A stretch of DNA of 7,428 nt from Rikenellaceae bacterium. Lineage in GTDB: Bacteria > Bacteroidota > Bacteroidia > Bacteroidales > UBA932. The stretch covers positions 1-7,428 of the forward strand of contig JAAZIW010000068.1 of the NCBI GenBank assembly GCA_012800665.1, read 5' to 3'. This document shows, one piece after another, positions 6,990 to 7,428 of the stretch. Every line of letters starts with the position of its first letter. Positions within the stretch are counted from its first letter, which is position 1. The notes below the pieces were generated by a model. The model was not told the origin of the DNA and did not search any database. It was given only the letters and a program-made list of their open reading frames with translations. A program made the translations under genes and the position numbers.

Positions 6990-7428
6990 ATGAGTTCATC
7001 ATTCAAAGCGATAGGCGCTGTGCTGTTTTTGGCTTTGCTTTCACTAACAGCCGCAGCCCAGCAAATCACAATCACCGGAAAAGCTATAGAAGCGGCAACA
7101 GGGGCTCCTTTGCCGGGAACTTTCCTGGTGGCAAAAGGAACTACAATCGGGACAACCGCCGGAAATGACGGAACTTTCTCGATAAAAGTACCTGCATTTT
7201 CGGTTATTGAAGCATCATGCATTGGCTTCAAAACGCAGGAAAAACAAACAGGCTCTTCCGATGCATTCATCAATTTCGGTATGATTGAAGACCGCTCGGA
7301 GCTGGATGAAGTGGTGGTAATCGGCTATGGTACTCTTGACAAAAAAGAGCTCACCTCGGCAATCGCCCACATTTCAAGCAAGGAATTCTTGACAACTGCC
7401 GGCAGCGACCCTGCCATGATGATTCAAG
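6990..7428 (+). CDS. SusC-like TonB-dependent outer-membrane receptor (5' part, cut by the window end)
   Basis: SusC-family proteins form TonB-dependent channels that import glycans or peptides across the outer membrane with a SusD-type lipoprotein partner. The 146 visible codons start with a signal peptide (about residues 1-23, ending LTAAA before QQ). The carboxypeptidase-D-regulatory-like beta domain follows at about 26-98: ITITGKAIEAATGAPLPG, AKGTTIGTTAGNDGTFSIKVP, ASCIGFKTQE. Then comes the SusC signature and TonB box region at about 104-125 (ELDEVVVIGYGTLDKKELTSAI) and the start of the plug domain. There is no STN (secretin/TonB short N-terminal) domain, so anti-sigma signalling of the FecA type is not expected. 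The ATG at 6990 fits the signal peptide and the promoter. The substrate cannot be read; the SusD partner would lie beyond the right edge. Confidence 0.93.
   Translation, partial: MSSSFKAIGAVLFLALLSLTAAAQQITITGKAIEAATGAPLPGTFLVAKGTTIGTTAGNDGTFSIKVPAFSVIEASCIGFKTQEKQTGSSDAFINFGMIEDRSELDEVVVIGYGTLDKKELTSAIAHISSKEFLTTAGSDPAMMIQ

Noticed and set aside
6983..7273. 96-residue minus-strand open frame opposite the SusC-like start
   Set aside because: It is antisense to the signal peptide and beta domain of a clear SusC-family protein and reaches into its leader; no independent support.

Overview
The window looks like chromosomal DNA from a member of the Bacteroidota, most likely the Bacteroidales. 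Three things point there: the start of a SusC-type TonB-dependent receptor, a membrane-spanning TPR/helix-turn-helix regulator of the DUF6377 kind, and promoters that fit the Bacteroides consensus (TTTG, 19-21 bases, TAnnTTTG) with AT-rich leaders and weak or absent Shine-Dalgarno sequences. There are no insertion sequences, tRNAs, rRNAs, CRISPR arrays or other signs of mobile DNA. The genus cannot be read from this sequence alone.

Layout. Bases 28-2403 on the minus strand encode a complete class A penicillin-binding protein (PBP1A type). Just beyond its stop, at the left edge, a possible next minus-strand gene begins (8 codons visible). Bases 2404-2483 are an 80-base divergent promoter region in which the two -7 boxes form an inverted repeat. 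Three plus-strand genes follow with almost no space between them: topA (DNA topoisomerase I, 2484-4814), an Lrp/AsnC-family regulator (4811-5272, ATGA overlap with topA) and a 516/517-residue membrane regulator (5283-6833, 10 bases after the lrp-like stop). A strong hairpin terminator at 6886-6924 closes this unit. A separate near-ideal promoter at 6933-6963 then drives a SusC-like outer-membrane receptor that starts at 6990 and runs off the right edge.

How the parts fit. PBP1A and TopA are housekeeping enzymes for peptidoglycan synthesis and DNA supercoiling. The two regulators are translated from what is probably the topA transcript. The second has a predicted signal peptide, a periplasmic helical-repeat sensor region, one membrane span and a cytoplasmic DNA-binding C-terminus. 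It lies directly upstream of the SusC-like receptor gene, so it is a reasonable candidate to control that nutrient-uptake locus. That link is inferred from position and domain layout; nothing in the sequence proves it. I see no clearly undescribed system. The regulator-receptor pair is the part most worth following.
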